In this document: positions 1-8,391 of the stretch, one piece after another
Layout of the letters: each line of letters opens with the position of its first letter
How positions within the stretch are numbered: position 1 is the first letter of the stretch
From: QALR01 sp900552255
Lineage (GTDB): Bacteria; Bacillota; Clostridia; Oscillospirales; CAG-272
Assembly (NCBI GenBank): GCA_048526005.1
Contig: DBFVEH010000021.1
Coordinates: forward strand, 496,001-560,000
Length of the DNA stretch: 64,000 nucleotides
Reading direction: 5' to 3'
Made by a program: the position numbers and the translations under genes
The notes under the pieces: model-generated
The model's database searches: none
What the model saw: only the letters and a program-made list of their open reading frames with translations
What the model was told of the DNA's origin: nothing

Positions 1-1478
1 GAAATACCGACGCCTCCGAATTCGTTGCCCATTGTTTCGTTCAGCGCCCGATCGATCTCTTGGTCATTCATGTCTAAGATCGGTTTCAGTTTTTCCCGGA
101 TCTGACCGTTCAGAGGCTTTCCGAAACTGATGTTGTTTCCTAGGCTTATTCCGCGATACCGTCCGAAGTTCTGCATGACAGATACAATATTGCTTTGCTC
201 CGTCTGTCTGTTTAAATCGAGGTATGGGTCCACACCGTTGACGCATACGCTTCCGTTTCCGTCAAACAACCCCAGAAGAACATTGACCAGCGTGGTCTTT
301 CCCGCACCGTTTTCACCGACGATTGCTACTTTTTCATTCTTATGTACGGTAAAGGATATATCTTTCAATACTTCTTCGTTATCATAATATCGGAAGTTCA
401 GATGTTCCACCCGAATCACCTCATCCTCCTTTGGCACCGGGGATTCCCCGAGCAATTCCTTACGACTATTCGCCCGTTCGGTAGATCCGGCTTTCAGATA
501 ATCCATGTATCCGTAAATATATTCTGCTTCCATATATACGGACGACACACTGCTTCCGATTCCCGTCGCACAAGAAATGACCGATCTTGTAATGGAAAAC
601 ACCAGGAAAATCGTACCGGCGTCCTGAATTTTTCCGCCCAGGAGAATAAGGAGAATGAATCCGATGTATACCATAGAATAGACCACACGGAAAGCCATGG
701 TGTTTACGGAAACCTTCCAAGAGGTCTTCTTTTTCTGTCCCACTATTTCTTTATTCAGCGATTCCATCCGCTCATGAAAAGGTTTGGAAAGCCCGAAAAG
801 AGTCAGTTCGTAGGAGGAGGCACTGCCAGTCAGCAATCCGAAGTAGTACGACATTCTCCGGTTGTCCCGTATCGTATTTCCAAACAGCTCTCTGAATTTT
901 CGTCTGTTGTTGTTTTCAACAACCAGACAGGTGACCGTCAGAAGCAAAACCATCGGAATGATCCACCATCCGCTCACCGGGAACAGCAAAACCATACTGC
1001 CTATGATCGTGGATATTCCCCGAACGAAAGAGAGGATTCCATTGAGAATTGTGCTGTTTCCGTTTCCAGAAATATTGGCCACATAAGACTGTTTATCCTT
1101 CTGATCTTTGGAGACAAAATGCAGATAGTCGTCTGAAGCGGAAAAATCGATGGCTTCCTCCTGAATCTTTTTGGAGCTTCGCGCCATCACACGGCGTCTG
1201 ATGGCACTGTTGATCACTCCGATCATAAGATCCACCACATAAACCCCAATCAACACAAAGGAGATCACCAGGACCGTTTTATGGATTCCTGACGAATTTG
1301 CAATGACCGTGTTGATGTAATACGAAAGCAGGTAGGAAATGCCCAACCCGGTAAGCGATCCCAAAATCACGACCAAAAACAGAATGATCACCATTTTGTC
1401 GTTGTATTTCAGAAAAAATCGGATGATTATTTTCCAATTCTCAAGAATTTGCGTAATGCTGCTTTTCCATTTTTTCAT
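1..1478 (-). CDS. ABC exporter, fused TMD-NBD (3' end cut by window)
   Basis: About 492 residues are visible, starting at the ATG at 1478 (MKKWKSSITQ). The N-terminal half has several hydrophobic segments typical of an exporter membrane domain. The nucleotide-binding domain follows, with Walker A GENGAGKTT (Lys394) and a Q-loop region (VMQNFGRYRG). The signature motif and Walker B lie beyond the left edge, so the gene is incomplete only because of the window. It is the last gene seen in the lasso-peptide cluster. In known lasso clusters the D gene is an exporter of this architecture that secretes the mature peptide and gives self-immunity, and I infer the same role here. Confidence 0.88.
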   Translation of the reverse strand, partial: MKKWKSSITQILENWKIIIRFFLKYNDKMVIILFLVVILGSLTGLGISYLLSYYINTVIANSSGIHKTVLVISFVLIGVYVVDLMIGVINSAIRRRVMARSSKKIQEEAIDFSASDDYLHFVSKDQKDKQSYVANISGNGNSTILNGILSFVRGISTIIGSMVLLFPVSGWWIIPMVLLLTVTCLVVENNNRRKFRELFGNTIRDNRRMSYYFGLLTGSASSYELTLFGLSKPFHERMESLNKEIVGQKKKTSWKVSVNTMAFRVVYSMVYIGFILLILLGGKIQDAGTIFLVFSITRSVISCATGIGSSVSSVYMEAEYIYGYMDYLKAGSTERANSRKELLGESPVPKEDEVIRVEHLNFRYYDNEEVLKDISFTVHKNEKVAIVGENGAGKTTLVNVLLGLFDGNGSVCVNGVDPYLDLNRQTEQSNIVSVMQNFGRYRGISLGNNISFGKPLNGQIREKLKPILDMNDQEIDRALNETMGNEFGGVGI

Positions 1479-1564
1479 AAAAACTTACCCATTTTATCTT
1501 CGAACTCGTAAATTTGTCATATTATTTTCTCTGAAAAGTCACATTAAATTATATTTTCTTTTTC

Positions 1565-1593
1565 AGTTTAACGCATAAAAACAACAAAGTCAA
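1565..1593 (-). promoter_or_regulatory. Candidate internal promoter for the ABC exporter
   Basis: On the minus strand TTGACT (1588-1593) is followed after 17 bp by TAAACT (1565-1570), about 90 bp before the exporter start. The 236-bp gap between the second PqqD-like gene and the exporter is AT-rich and has no other gene. A separate promoter would let immunity/export be expressed independently of the biosynthetic genes. Confidence 0.4.
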
Positions 1594-1714
1594 CATTTGG
1601 AAATCATATTAATCATTTTTTAATAGCCGTATTCTTTATTCACTGAAACATTGGTGCTCCCAGTATTTTTCTTTTCCTCTTTTGACCCGCCGGACAGCCC
1701 TTGCGTGGAGTTTT

Positions 1715-2026
1715 TTACCTGCAGTTTGTTAAAATAATTGCGCCGATTTCAATAAGATACTCAAAAAGCGCTTCTATATCCGCCGAAAGTTCTTCCGTTT
1801 TGATTTGGGGATAAAGCCCGAAAATTTGCTGCTTTGCATTCTTATAATCGCTGTTGGTGCTTATGATCTTCCACATATTACAGGCCGTCTCGTTAAATGC
1901 ATAAAAGCTGTTATCATGCAAGAGAAACAGCACACCGCCTTCTCCGGACTCTTCGTCTGTGCCCAGTTCACTCATAAGATTCAATTCATGTTCCAGTACG
2001 ACGTAGGAAGTCTTATCGTTTTTCAT
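1715..2026 (-). CDS. PqqD-like peptide-binding protein (second copy)
   Basis: The 103-residue protein has PqqD-family features: a central stretch in which the chain is described as displayed (LLHDNSFYAFNETACNMWKI), followed by a helical part rich in acidic residues (EELSADIEALFEYLIEIGAI). PqqD-like domains are RiPP recognition elements that bind the leader peptide and present it to the modifying enzyme. It sits 22 bp downstream of a radical SAM/SPASM gene, so it is probably that enzyme's leader-binding partner. The first PqqD-like gene, next to the precursor, is the better candidate for the lasso B1 protein. Which PqqD serves which enzyme is inference. Confidence 0.8.
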   Translation of the reverse strand: MKNDKTSYVVLEHELNLMSELGTDEESGEGGVLFLLHDNSFYAFNETACNMWKIISTNSDYKNAKQQIFGLYPQIKTEELSADIEALFEYLIEIGAIILTNCR

Positions 2027-2048
2027 CTTTTTTCTCCTTCTGTTCTCA

Positions 2049-3215
2049 TTACATCCTTGTCAACCATTTTGCTTTTTCCGGAGTTTTCGCCACCAGATCC
2101 CGCAAATACGAATAAAATTGTTTGTAGTACCTGCACCAATAGTCCCGGTTTCCCTGACCCTCAATTCCATATTTCGCAATGTGATCTGCTGTACAACCCC
2201 CGTTGCAGATTTTATGTTCACATTCACTGCAAAAATCCATCCGCTTTTTGCTTTTTTCAACGATGGCACATAAGGCTATATTTTCTGCAATCCGTTGTTC
2301 AATATTCTCATTCTCCACATTGCACAGAACCATTTTCTCATTTCCGATGTATTGGTCGCAGGGATAAATATCCCCGTTCAGATCCATTGCCAGCATGGTA
2401 ACTCCTGCCCCGCAAGGACTGCTGAAACAACTTGGTCCCGTCGGTATGCCCATAAGCTCTTTCACAAGGAGCGCAATATTCCTTTCAATCACCTTTACCT
2501 CTCCAGCCGTTTCATTCACTGAAATAATATGCTCCACCACTTCCTGCATTGCTTCACACATCTGCGTACAATTCACACTGTGATTTATCGTTTCCTTAGC
2601 TCTTCCTGCATCAGAGATCGGAAGCAGGCTAAAATCCCGAATGCCTTTTTCAAGGCAATAATCTGTCAGAGAATTCAGATGGCGCACATTCAGGGAATTC
2701 ACCACTGCGTTTATCCCCACAGCCACATCCATCTCCAGCGCTTTGTCGATATTCTCCAGAATTCTCTCATGAAGATTTCTGTTGTTTTCCGTCCTAAATT
2801 GATTGTATCGAAAAACCGGACTGTCAAGACTGATCGTGAAGGCGATCCGCTTCTCCTTGGCATAGCGAAGAAACCCCTCATCCAGCAAAGTTGCATTGGT
2901 AATAATTCCGATCCAATGGGGAATCGTCAGTTTTTCCGCACATTCAACGATTTCCCGGATCAAGGGCTTGTAGAGCAATGGCTCTCCACCGGTCAGGATC
3001 AACTGAAGACCGCATGTCTTTTCTCCCTCTAAATACTCCAACATTTTTCGCACTGATCCCATTGAAACCACTTTTGTACAGGATTTCGGTTGACCGTCTT
3101 CTGCTACATAGCAATATGCGCATTGCATATTGCACTCCGAAGTTAGGCGAAGCACCAACATTGCCCCAAACAGTTTTCCATATAGTTTTCTCGTGTTCCA
3201 AACCATATTTCCCAT
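2049..3215 (-). CDS. Radical SAM/SPASM peptide maturase (second copy)
   Basis: The 388-residue protein has the radical SAM cluster-binding motif TSECNMQCAYC (Cys28, Cys32, Cys35) and the GGEPLL motif after it. The C-terminal SPASM region has cysteines in CSECEHKICNGGC and a final YWCRYY, and would bind auxiliary iron-sulfur clusters. Enzymes of this architecture form thioether or carbon-carbon links, or otherwise modify ribosomal peptides. AGAGGT lies 7 bp before the ATG at 3215. It lies between the lasso leader peptidase and a PqqD-like gene. Its substrate is presumably the peptide encoded at 8047-8199. Radical SAM enzymes are not part of the standard lasso pathway. Confidence 0.87.
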   Translation of the reverse strand: MGNMVWNTRKLYGKLFGAMLVLRLTSECNMQCAYCYVAEDGQPKSCTKVVSMGSVRKMLEYLEGEKTCGLQLILTGGEPLLYKPLIREIVECAEKLTIPHWIGIITNATLLDEGFLRYAKEKRIAFTISLDSPVFRYNQFRTENNRNLHERILENIDKALEMDVAVGINAVVNSLNVRHLNSLTDYCLEKGIRDFSLLPISDAGRAKETINHSVNCTQMCEAMQEVVEHIISVNETAGEVKVIERNIALLVKELMGIPTGPSCFSSPCGAGVTMLAMDLNGDIYPCDQYIGNEKMVLCNVENENIEQRIAENIALCAIVEKSKKRMDFCSECEHKICNGGCTADHIAKYGIEGQGNRDYWCRYYKQFYSYLRDLVAKTPEKAKWLTRM

Positions 3216-3256
3216 GTTTTAACCTCTGCTCTTTTTTCTTTCTGATACACTTCCTG

Positions 3257-3628
3257 CTATGCGAACACAATGTAATTTTTAACATGCTCTTCGCTGTCAT
3301 TGATGACCATTCCGTGATATTCTACCCAGGCGTGCGCTTCAAAAGGATAACTTTTGGCGCCGATTTTCAGCTCCACATCATAGTGTTTTCTTATCAGCCT
3401 CTTACAACACAAAACAGACCTGCAAAGACAGGGAGAGGTCAGTCTCATCCCTATGGACCGTCTGTTGATTGTTTCGGCAACAGCTTTCATTTCTCCAAGT
3501 TGCTTTTCACCGGCGCATTTTACCTTTCTCTGTTTGGCCTTGCTTATGCTCACAATTTTTTCTGCATACTTTACGCCAACAGTATTCAACTTTTTATTTA
3601 TGTACTTCAACTGCATTCTGGTGAACAT
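3257..3628 (-). CDS. Lasso peptide leader peptidase (B2, transglutaminase-like)
   Basis: The 123-residue protein matches the lasso biosynthesis B2 family, a transglutaminase-like cysteine protease. The pattern CLCRS carries the likely nucleophile Cys67, followed by AHAWVEYHG with His99 and Asp111 in VIND, giving the family's Cys-His-Asp triad. Known B2 proteins cut the leader after a Thr-X pair so that the core N-terminus is free for ring closure. The length is typical of a stand-alone B2. A Shine-Dalgarno GAGGA lies before the ATG at 3628. It follows the cyclase gene in the same operon. Confidence 0.88.
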   Translation of the reverse strand: MFTRMQLKYINKKLNTVGVKYAEKIVSISKAKQRKVKCAGEKQLGEMKAVAETINRRSIGMRLTSPCLCRSVLCCKRLIRKHYDVELKIGAKSYPFEAHAWVEYHGMVINDSEEHVKNYIVFA

Positions 3629-3777
3629 AAATCCTCATCCTTTCATACCAGTGATTATGAGTAAAAAATTAACCACGAAAAGTACTTACAAAACCTTTTG
3701 TGGAAACTGTCCTGTTGTTTTCTGGCGACGCTGGAATTGCCCCCCTCGACTTGGTTTTCTGCGTCTTCCTTTCCGCT

Positions 3778-5517
3778 TCACGGAAGAATACTCTGCTTGC
3801 TTTCAAGCCAGAGCTCCAATGCTAAAATCCTCATAATATGAATCATATGCGGCTCAACACCGTATTTGAAATTCTGCAATCTGTTCAAAAGTTTCTCCTT
3901 ATCGGCGATTCCATATCGGACCAGATAAAGATTGTCATATCTTTTTTCAATTCCGTCCCAGCCTTCTCTGATGGCATCATAAACCGTAGAAACGTGATTG
4001 CCCTTTCCATGACGACAAAAAATTTCAGGAGGTAGTTCTTTTTCAAAAGCCTTTCGCAGAATATACTTGTTATATCCCTTCCGTATGTAGTATTTATCCG
4101 GCAGATTCAAGGAATATTCGATCAAATCCCGATCCAGATAGGGCAGGACTCTCGTGGATCGATAGCTGTCCTGATTACCCACCCATTGGTCGCAGCGAAA
4201 TATCTTTTCCCATTGATCATTCTGGGAAACGGTGTCGAAAATACGCTCTTCCTGTTTTTGTGCCGCTCTTTCGTCCAAAGAGTATTTCTCTATATACTCG
4301 GGGTGCAGTATTTCCCTATAGATCTTATAGAATCTCATGGAGTTCATCTGCTGTTGTTTATAATTCTTCCGATTAAGATGTACATTTCTGAAAAGGACCT
4401 GATCTCCCCCAAAGCCGGTAATCGTGGGATAGTTCTTTTTTAATGAATAGACGCTGCTGGGAAATCCGCTTAGAATATCCACAGTCGGCTCCGCAAAATC
4501 TCTCAAGGGTTCGTAATTGCGCAATAGCATGTTTTCATCGTGTATTGTTCGCAAATTCAGGGACACCCCCAGCTTTTCGCAGACCTTCTCTGCCAGTTCC
4601 CGCTCCTCACTGACCCCCAATTCTTCCACTTCCTCATCGTCCATATCATTTACATGACAATCGTGATAAACCGAAAGACGGCTTTGATCAAACTGAGGTA
4701 TACAAGAAAGAGCACAGACGATTGCAGATGAATCCAGGCCTCCGCTTAGATTAAAAACATAGTGCGGATATTTTTTCAAGTGTATTTTTTTGTACACCGA
4801 ATCGATAAACAGTTGCCTGAAACACTCAATGGTGTCCCGCTCACTCAGCGTATGCCTTTTTCTTGCCGGCTTCCAAATAGAAATTCTTTGAGCATTTCCG
4901 TTTTGAACCAATAAAGTTTCTCCTGGAAGCAGGGAATTCCAATGGATATAGGGCGTTATCCTTCTGGAAGCTGAATCGTACCCGGCAAAATACTCCGCTA
5001 TATATTCAAAATTAATTTTGACTGGCAAAACCCCGGTCGCTATATACTTCTGATGGCTTGATGCAACTACCAGCGTATTCTCATCCAGGTAATAATACAG
5101 GGCTTTCAGACCGAAAGGTGCTCTGATCAGAAAACTTTGGTTAGCTTTTCTATCCGTGATCGCACAGGCATAGTCTCCTTTCAAATAGTATCCGCAATCC
5201 TTTCCCCAATGCGCATACGCCGCTTTCACCACAACCTCTTCGCTGACACCCGGCATGTGAATCCCGAGTGTAGTACATAACTCTTCCCCGTTATCCAACG
5301 AACCGTCAAACAGAATCTCCAGATTATCCTGAATTATCTCCGGACTTCTGTCGGAAATGACCAATCCGAATCCGTTATCGTGGTATACGCAAACACCTTT
5401 TTCCTCTGTTTGACTGAGTTTTTCAGGCTTTTTCAATGTTTCGGATATGTATTTATAATCGTGTACCCGATTTCCGAAATCCATCTGCGCATATATCTCA
5501 CTCATTTTCTCATACAC
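3778..5517 (-). CDS. Lasso peptide cyclase (asparagine-synthetase-like C protein)
   Basis: The 579-residue protein has an N-terminal domain like class B asparagine synthetase and a synthetase domain with the ATP-pyrophosphatase motif SGGLDSS at residues 258-264. There is no Cys2 for glutamine hydrolysis (the protein begins MYEKMSEIYA), as in known lasso cyclases whose glutaminase domain is inactive. Such enzymes adenylate a Glu or Asp side chain of the core and join it to the N-terminal amine. Together with the adjacent B2 peptidase this defines the cluster as lasso rather than another RiPP class. The gene is 106 bp downstream of the kinase gene. Confidence 0.9.
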   Translation of the reverse strand: MYEKMSEIYAQMDFGNRVHDYKYISETLKKPEKLSQTEEKGVCVYHDNGFGLVISDRSPEIIQDNLEILFDGSLDNGEELCTTLGIHMPGVSEEVVVKAAYAHWGKDCGYYLKGDYACAITDRKANQSFLIRAPFGLKALYYYLDENTLVVASSHQKYIATGVLPVKINFEYIAEYFAGYDSASRRITPYIHWNSLLPGETLLVQNGNAQRISIWKPARKRHTLSERDTIECFRQLFIDSVYKKIHLKKYPHYVFNLSGGLDSSAIVCALSCIPQFDQSRLSVYHDCHVNDMDDEEVEELGVSEERELAEKVCEKLGVSLNLRTIHDENMLLRNYEPLRDFAEPTVDILSGFPSSVYSLKKNYPTITGFGGDQVLFRNVHLNRKNYKQQQMNSMRFYKIYREILHPEYIEKYSLDERAAQKQEERIFDTVSQNDQWEKIFRCDQWVGNQDSYRSTRVLPYLDRDLIEYSLNLPDKYYIRKGYNKYILRKAFEKELPPEIFCRHGKGNHVSTVYDAIREGWDGIEKRYDNLYLVRYGIADKEKLLNRLQNFKYGVEPHMIHIMRILALELWLESKQSILP

Positions 5518-5623
5518 TGCGATCTGTACAAATTGTTTTACAGTCTTTTTCCTTTCGATTTATTTCGACATCCGTTCTCCGGGAACAAAAGCCTGTACGA
5601 TCTTTCGCCCAGATATTTTGCCC

Positions 5624-6562
5624 CTACTTCATACTGTTCTGACAGACAAGCTCCACAATGTCCGGAAGCAACATCAAATTTCGAGGAATATCAAGACAGT
5701 ATACAGGCATCGTGCTTACGATTTTCCGTATGAGTTTCTGGTAATTGATCAGTTCATCGGTCGAAGATGTAGTCCCGCTGAAAATGCTTTTCAGCAGGGT
5801 CACAAAGCCCTCCATTGGGGACAGTTTTCGAAAACTCAGCTCCTGCCTAACCGAAACTGGATGGATGTGGTACACGCAATCCAAGGGATGATCTCCTGGA
5901 ATAAAGGCTTCCGGGATCAATGTGCAATTCTTTTTGGCCGAATTCTTCAGAACCGGTTCATAGGCACAGATCAAGCCTTCGGAAAGCCCAAATTGCAAAG
6001 GATGAAGTTTCACCGATGGAAAACTGCTTCGCACGATCGTCTTTTCGCCGTTACTGCAAACCGCCGTCAGGTCATCTGACAGGATGCGCCCCCCACAATT
6101 GCACAAGGACATCAGAAGCGTACTTTTTCCGGAACCCTTATCGGCACAGAGCATTATATTCTGATCATTTATATTTAATGCGGCCGCATGAAACACATAC
6201 CAACCTGCCGTGCGCAGCCAGGTGCTGATAACGTCGGAAAGCAAATAAAGAATAGCGAGTTGCAGATTATCCGGATTTCTGTAATAGCATAGGATCCTGT
6301 TTTTCTGTGCTACAATGCAGATGTCGCACACGTTTTGGTAACAGATCCATTTTTCAGAGTCATGCTCATAATACAAGCACTTATCCATAGGTCCGTTTTC
6401 CTCAATCTGAAATTCGGACTTCAGACAATACTCTGCCGGCACTGCCTGTTCTTTTGGCTCCAACCATATTTCCAGCTCTGCCTCTTTGGCGCCTTCATAC
6501 TCGGGAAGAGGCAACTTCGTATTACAACTCATTATATATCCAAAAACTTCATATTTTTTCAT
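5624..6562 (-). CDS. HPr-kinase-like peptide kinase
   Basis: The 312-residue protein resembles the catalytic domain of HPr kinase: FHAAAL near residue 125, Walker A DKGSGKSTLL (Lys146) and a GGRILSDDLTAV segment whose paired Asp would bind magnesium. It is not a canonical HprK, since it lacks that protein's usual context and N-terminal domain. In the paeninodin lasso pathway a homologous kinase phosphorylates the C-terminal serine of the precursor. The precursor here also ends in serine, which fits the same reaction. Its start overlaps the end of the preceding radical SAM gene by 4 bp, so the two are translationally coupled. Confidence 0.85.
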   Translation of the reverse strand: MKKYEVFGYIMSCNTKLPLPEYEGAKEAELEIWLEPKEQAVPAEYCLKSEFQIEENGPMDKCLYYEHDSEKWICYQNVCDICIVAQKNRILCYYRNPDNLQLAILYLLSDVISTWLRTAGWYVFHAAALNINDQNIMLCADKGSGKSTLLMSLCNCGGRILSDDLTAVCSNGEKTIVRSSFPSVKLHPLQFGLSEGLICAYEPVLKNSAKKNCTLIPEAFIPGDHPLDCVYHIHPVSVRQELSFRKLSPMEGFVTLLKSIFSGTTSSTDELINYQKLIRKIVSTMPVYCLDIPRNLMLLPDIVELVCQNSMK

Positions 6563-7623
6563 ACCATATTCTCCATTTTGATGGAAATCTGTTGGCCCAG
6601 GATTTTTCTATACCCTGCTCTGCAATCTTCGCAGTATGCCCTCATCTGTTTTTTTTCAGTGAATGAAAGAGGGCATCCTTTTCTACATACAGTGTGCACT
6701 TCGCATGTACGGCAGTCCGAATACAATTTAACAAATTGCTTTCTCATTTCGGAAGTCACTGCGCCGTTAAGTGCGCTCCGAAACTCGTCCGGCTCCTGGA
6801 GCAATAGATTTCCTGTTGCCTTTGTGGCAGCAGAGCAAAGAAACAAATCCCCTTTACTGTCAATACGAACATGATACTCGGGATTACCCGTGGGAATCAG
6901 GTACCTGCAGGTATTCACCACTATCGGGTTTACCGCACCCAAAAATTGCACCTCAGGATATGCTTTTACAGCCTTGCAAATATTGCTTCTGCATTCTTCC
7001 AATTCCCTATTGTCCAAAGCGGCAACCTCGTAAAAATTAACTGCCCGACCCGTACAATTTAGATTCAGCAAATTGATCTTCTTTATTCCATTCTCCACTG
7101 CGAATTTTGCCATATCCTCAATCACCATATAGTTTCGCTTGCTCAAAACCATATTAATTTCCACTTCACAATTTTGGGCATACTGGATCACATGATCCTG
7201 TACACGCTGAAAATTCTCTTCCTTTCGGAACAGTGAATAGGAAAATTTGTCCGGTCCATCCATACTGATGACGACCGTCACCCCGTTCTGACGACACACC
7301 CGGGCAAACTCATCGTAAAAAATCAAACCGTTGGTAATCACCGAAATATCTCGGATTCCAAGCGAGCTTGCCCTTGTTATATAGTTGCATATTTCCGGGT
7401 GAATCAACGGTTCGCCACCGCTCAAAATAATCTGTTCACAGTGTAATTGACGCAGTTTTAAAAGCATTTTCGTAAATTCCTCCGGCTCGATGAAGCTTTT
7501 TCCTGCGACACCGGAATCATTGTAACAATGCCTGCAAGTCATATTACATTTTGATGTAAGTTCAATATATGCAGACACAACTGCGATATCCTTTTTTGCC
7601 AAATCCATTTCCCCTTTTCTCAT
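6559..7623 (-). CDS. Radical SAM/SPASM peptide maturase (first copy)
   Basis: The 354-residue protein has the radical SAM motif SKCNMTCRHC (Cys26, Cys30, Cys33), a SGGEPL motif and a C-terminal SPASM domain with cysteines in CRTCEVHTVCRKGC and YCEDC. It directly abuts the stop codon of the PqqD-like gene and overlaps the kinase gene by 4 bp, so it is embedded in the lasso operon. Its most likely substrate is the precursor peptide. The core has a single cysteine, which would permit one thioether link, but no bond type can be read from the sequence. An alternative start is the ATG at 7608. Confidence 0.87.
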   Translation of the reverse strand: MRKGEMDLAKKDIAVVSAYIELTSKCNMTCRHCYNDSGVAGKSFIEPEEFTKMLLKLRQLHCEQIILSGGEPLIHPEICNYITRASSLGIRDISVITNGLIFYDEFARVCRQNGVTVVISMDGPDKFSYSLFRKEENFQRVQDHVIQYAQNCEVEINMVLSKRNYMVIEDMAKFAVENGIKKINLLNLNCTGRAVNFYEVAALDNRELEECRSNICKAVKAYPEVQFLGAVNPIVVNTCRYLIPTGNPEYHVRIDSKGDLFLCSAATKATGNLLLQEPDEFRSALNGAVTSEMRKQFVKLYSDCRTCEVHTVCRKGCPLSFTEKKQMRAYCEDCRAGYRKILGQQISIKMENMV

Positions 7624-7896
7624 CTATACCTTTTCTAACAAAATGTTTTCAGACAGCAACCCTTCAATCAACTCTGTGCAATCCTGTTGAAGAACATTCT
7701 GATCCACCTCTCCCCCAAACGCATTGTAAAGAAGTTCGGGTATCTCTTTTACTGGTACTCCGTCTGTAATATAGGTCCAGATAAGCTTGGCCGTATCATT
7801 AAGTACATAGTACTCTCCCTGAAACATAATATAAACTTCATTTTCGGTTTCGGCAACTTTTGCCTTGTCATTTACTATAAAATCTTTGCTTTTCAT
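7624..7896 (-). CDS. PqqD-like leader-binding protein (lasso B1)
   Basis: The 90-residue protein starting MKSKDFIVND has the PqqD fold pattern: FQGEYYVLNDTAKLIWTYI, then a helical C-terminus (CTELIEGLLSENILLEKV). In lasso pathways the B1 protein is a stand-alone PqqD-like domain that binds the Tyr-Pro part of the leader and delivers it to the B2 protease. It is the gene immediately after the precursor, which supports this assignment. GGAGG lies 4 bp before the chosen ATG, and another ATG at 7899 is too close to it. Confidence 0.85.
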   Translation of the reverse strand: MKSKDFIVNDKAKVAETENEVYIMFQGEYYVLNDTAKLIWTYITDGVPVKEIPELLYNAFGGEVDQNVLQQDCTELIEGLLSENILLEKV

Positions 7897-8046
7897 CATT
7901 CCTCCAATGCAATTGTGCATATACAGTTCCGAACTCTCCCTGCAAGAAACAGAAAGCATATAAATAATGCAAGAGAAGCCTTCATTCTGTTATTCAGTAA
8001 TTACTTTGTTGTGTGACCGGATCATCCCTCCGGGATTTCTTGTATT

Positions 8047-8199
8047 TTATGATTTGTAGGTGTATGTAGTTTTCTTCCAATGCGCAGTGCTACCCACGCA
8101 GACACCGCTCTCAGAAGTCTCTTCAAGAGTCTTGGACCCAGAGCCCTTGGTCAGTGTTGCAACATCGCCCAGTTTGAAAAATGTCGGTTTCTTATACAT
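8047..8199 (-). CDS. Lasso peptide precursor
   Basis: The 50-residue peptide starts at 8199 with GGAGG 5 bp upstream. The leader MYKKPTFFKLGDVATLTK has the Y-x-x-P, Gly and Leu-Thr-x features of lasso leaders, with Thr at position -2 of the expected cut. The core would start GSGSKTLEE, so Gly1 can be linked to Glu8 or Glu9 to give an 8- or 9-residue ring. The core is 32 residues, long for a lasso peptide, with one cysteine (Cys16 in GVCVG), one Trp, two Lys before a TTYTY stretch, and a C-terminal Ser. A longer reading frame upstream lacks its own ribosome binding site. Confidence 0.85.
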   Translation of the reverse strand: MYKKPTFFKLGDVATLTKGSGSKTLEETSESGVCVGSTAHWKKTTYTYKS

Positions 8200-8212
8200 A
8201 ATTTCCTCCTTT

Positions 8213-8329
8213 TTATTTTGCCTCTCTCGCACTATTTGTCCATTGAAATTCTTGTGGATTTTCACAAACACATTCCTGTACTTTTCCAATCCGCAATTGC
8301 ATACTCCACTTGCCAATACTCAATAACAT
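8213..8329 (-). CDS. Possible 38-residue leader ORF before the lasso precursor
   Basis: An ATG at 8329 preceded by AAAGG opens a 38-codon frame (MLLSIGKWSMQL, then a CVCENPQEF stretch), ending 13 bp before the precursor start and just upstream of its ribosome binding site. I recognise no family. It could be a small regulatory or leader peptide, or chance. Weak support. Confidence 0.2.
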   Translation of the reverse strand: MLLSIGKWSMQLRIGKVQECVCENPQEFQWTNSAREAK

Positions 8330-8391
8330 CAGAACCTTTCTTTCCGGCAATTACTGTTAAAATATCAGTATGTTTAACACCATTATACATA

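Noticed and set aside
5624..6562. HPr kinase/phosphorylase of carbon catabolite control
   Set aside because: The sequence is shorter and more divergent than HprK and is embedded in the lasso operon, where homologues phosphorylate the peptide.
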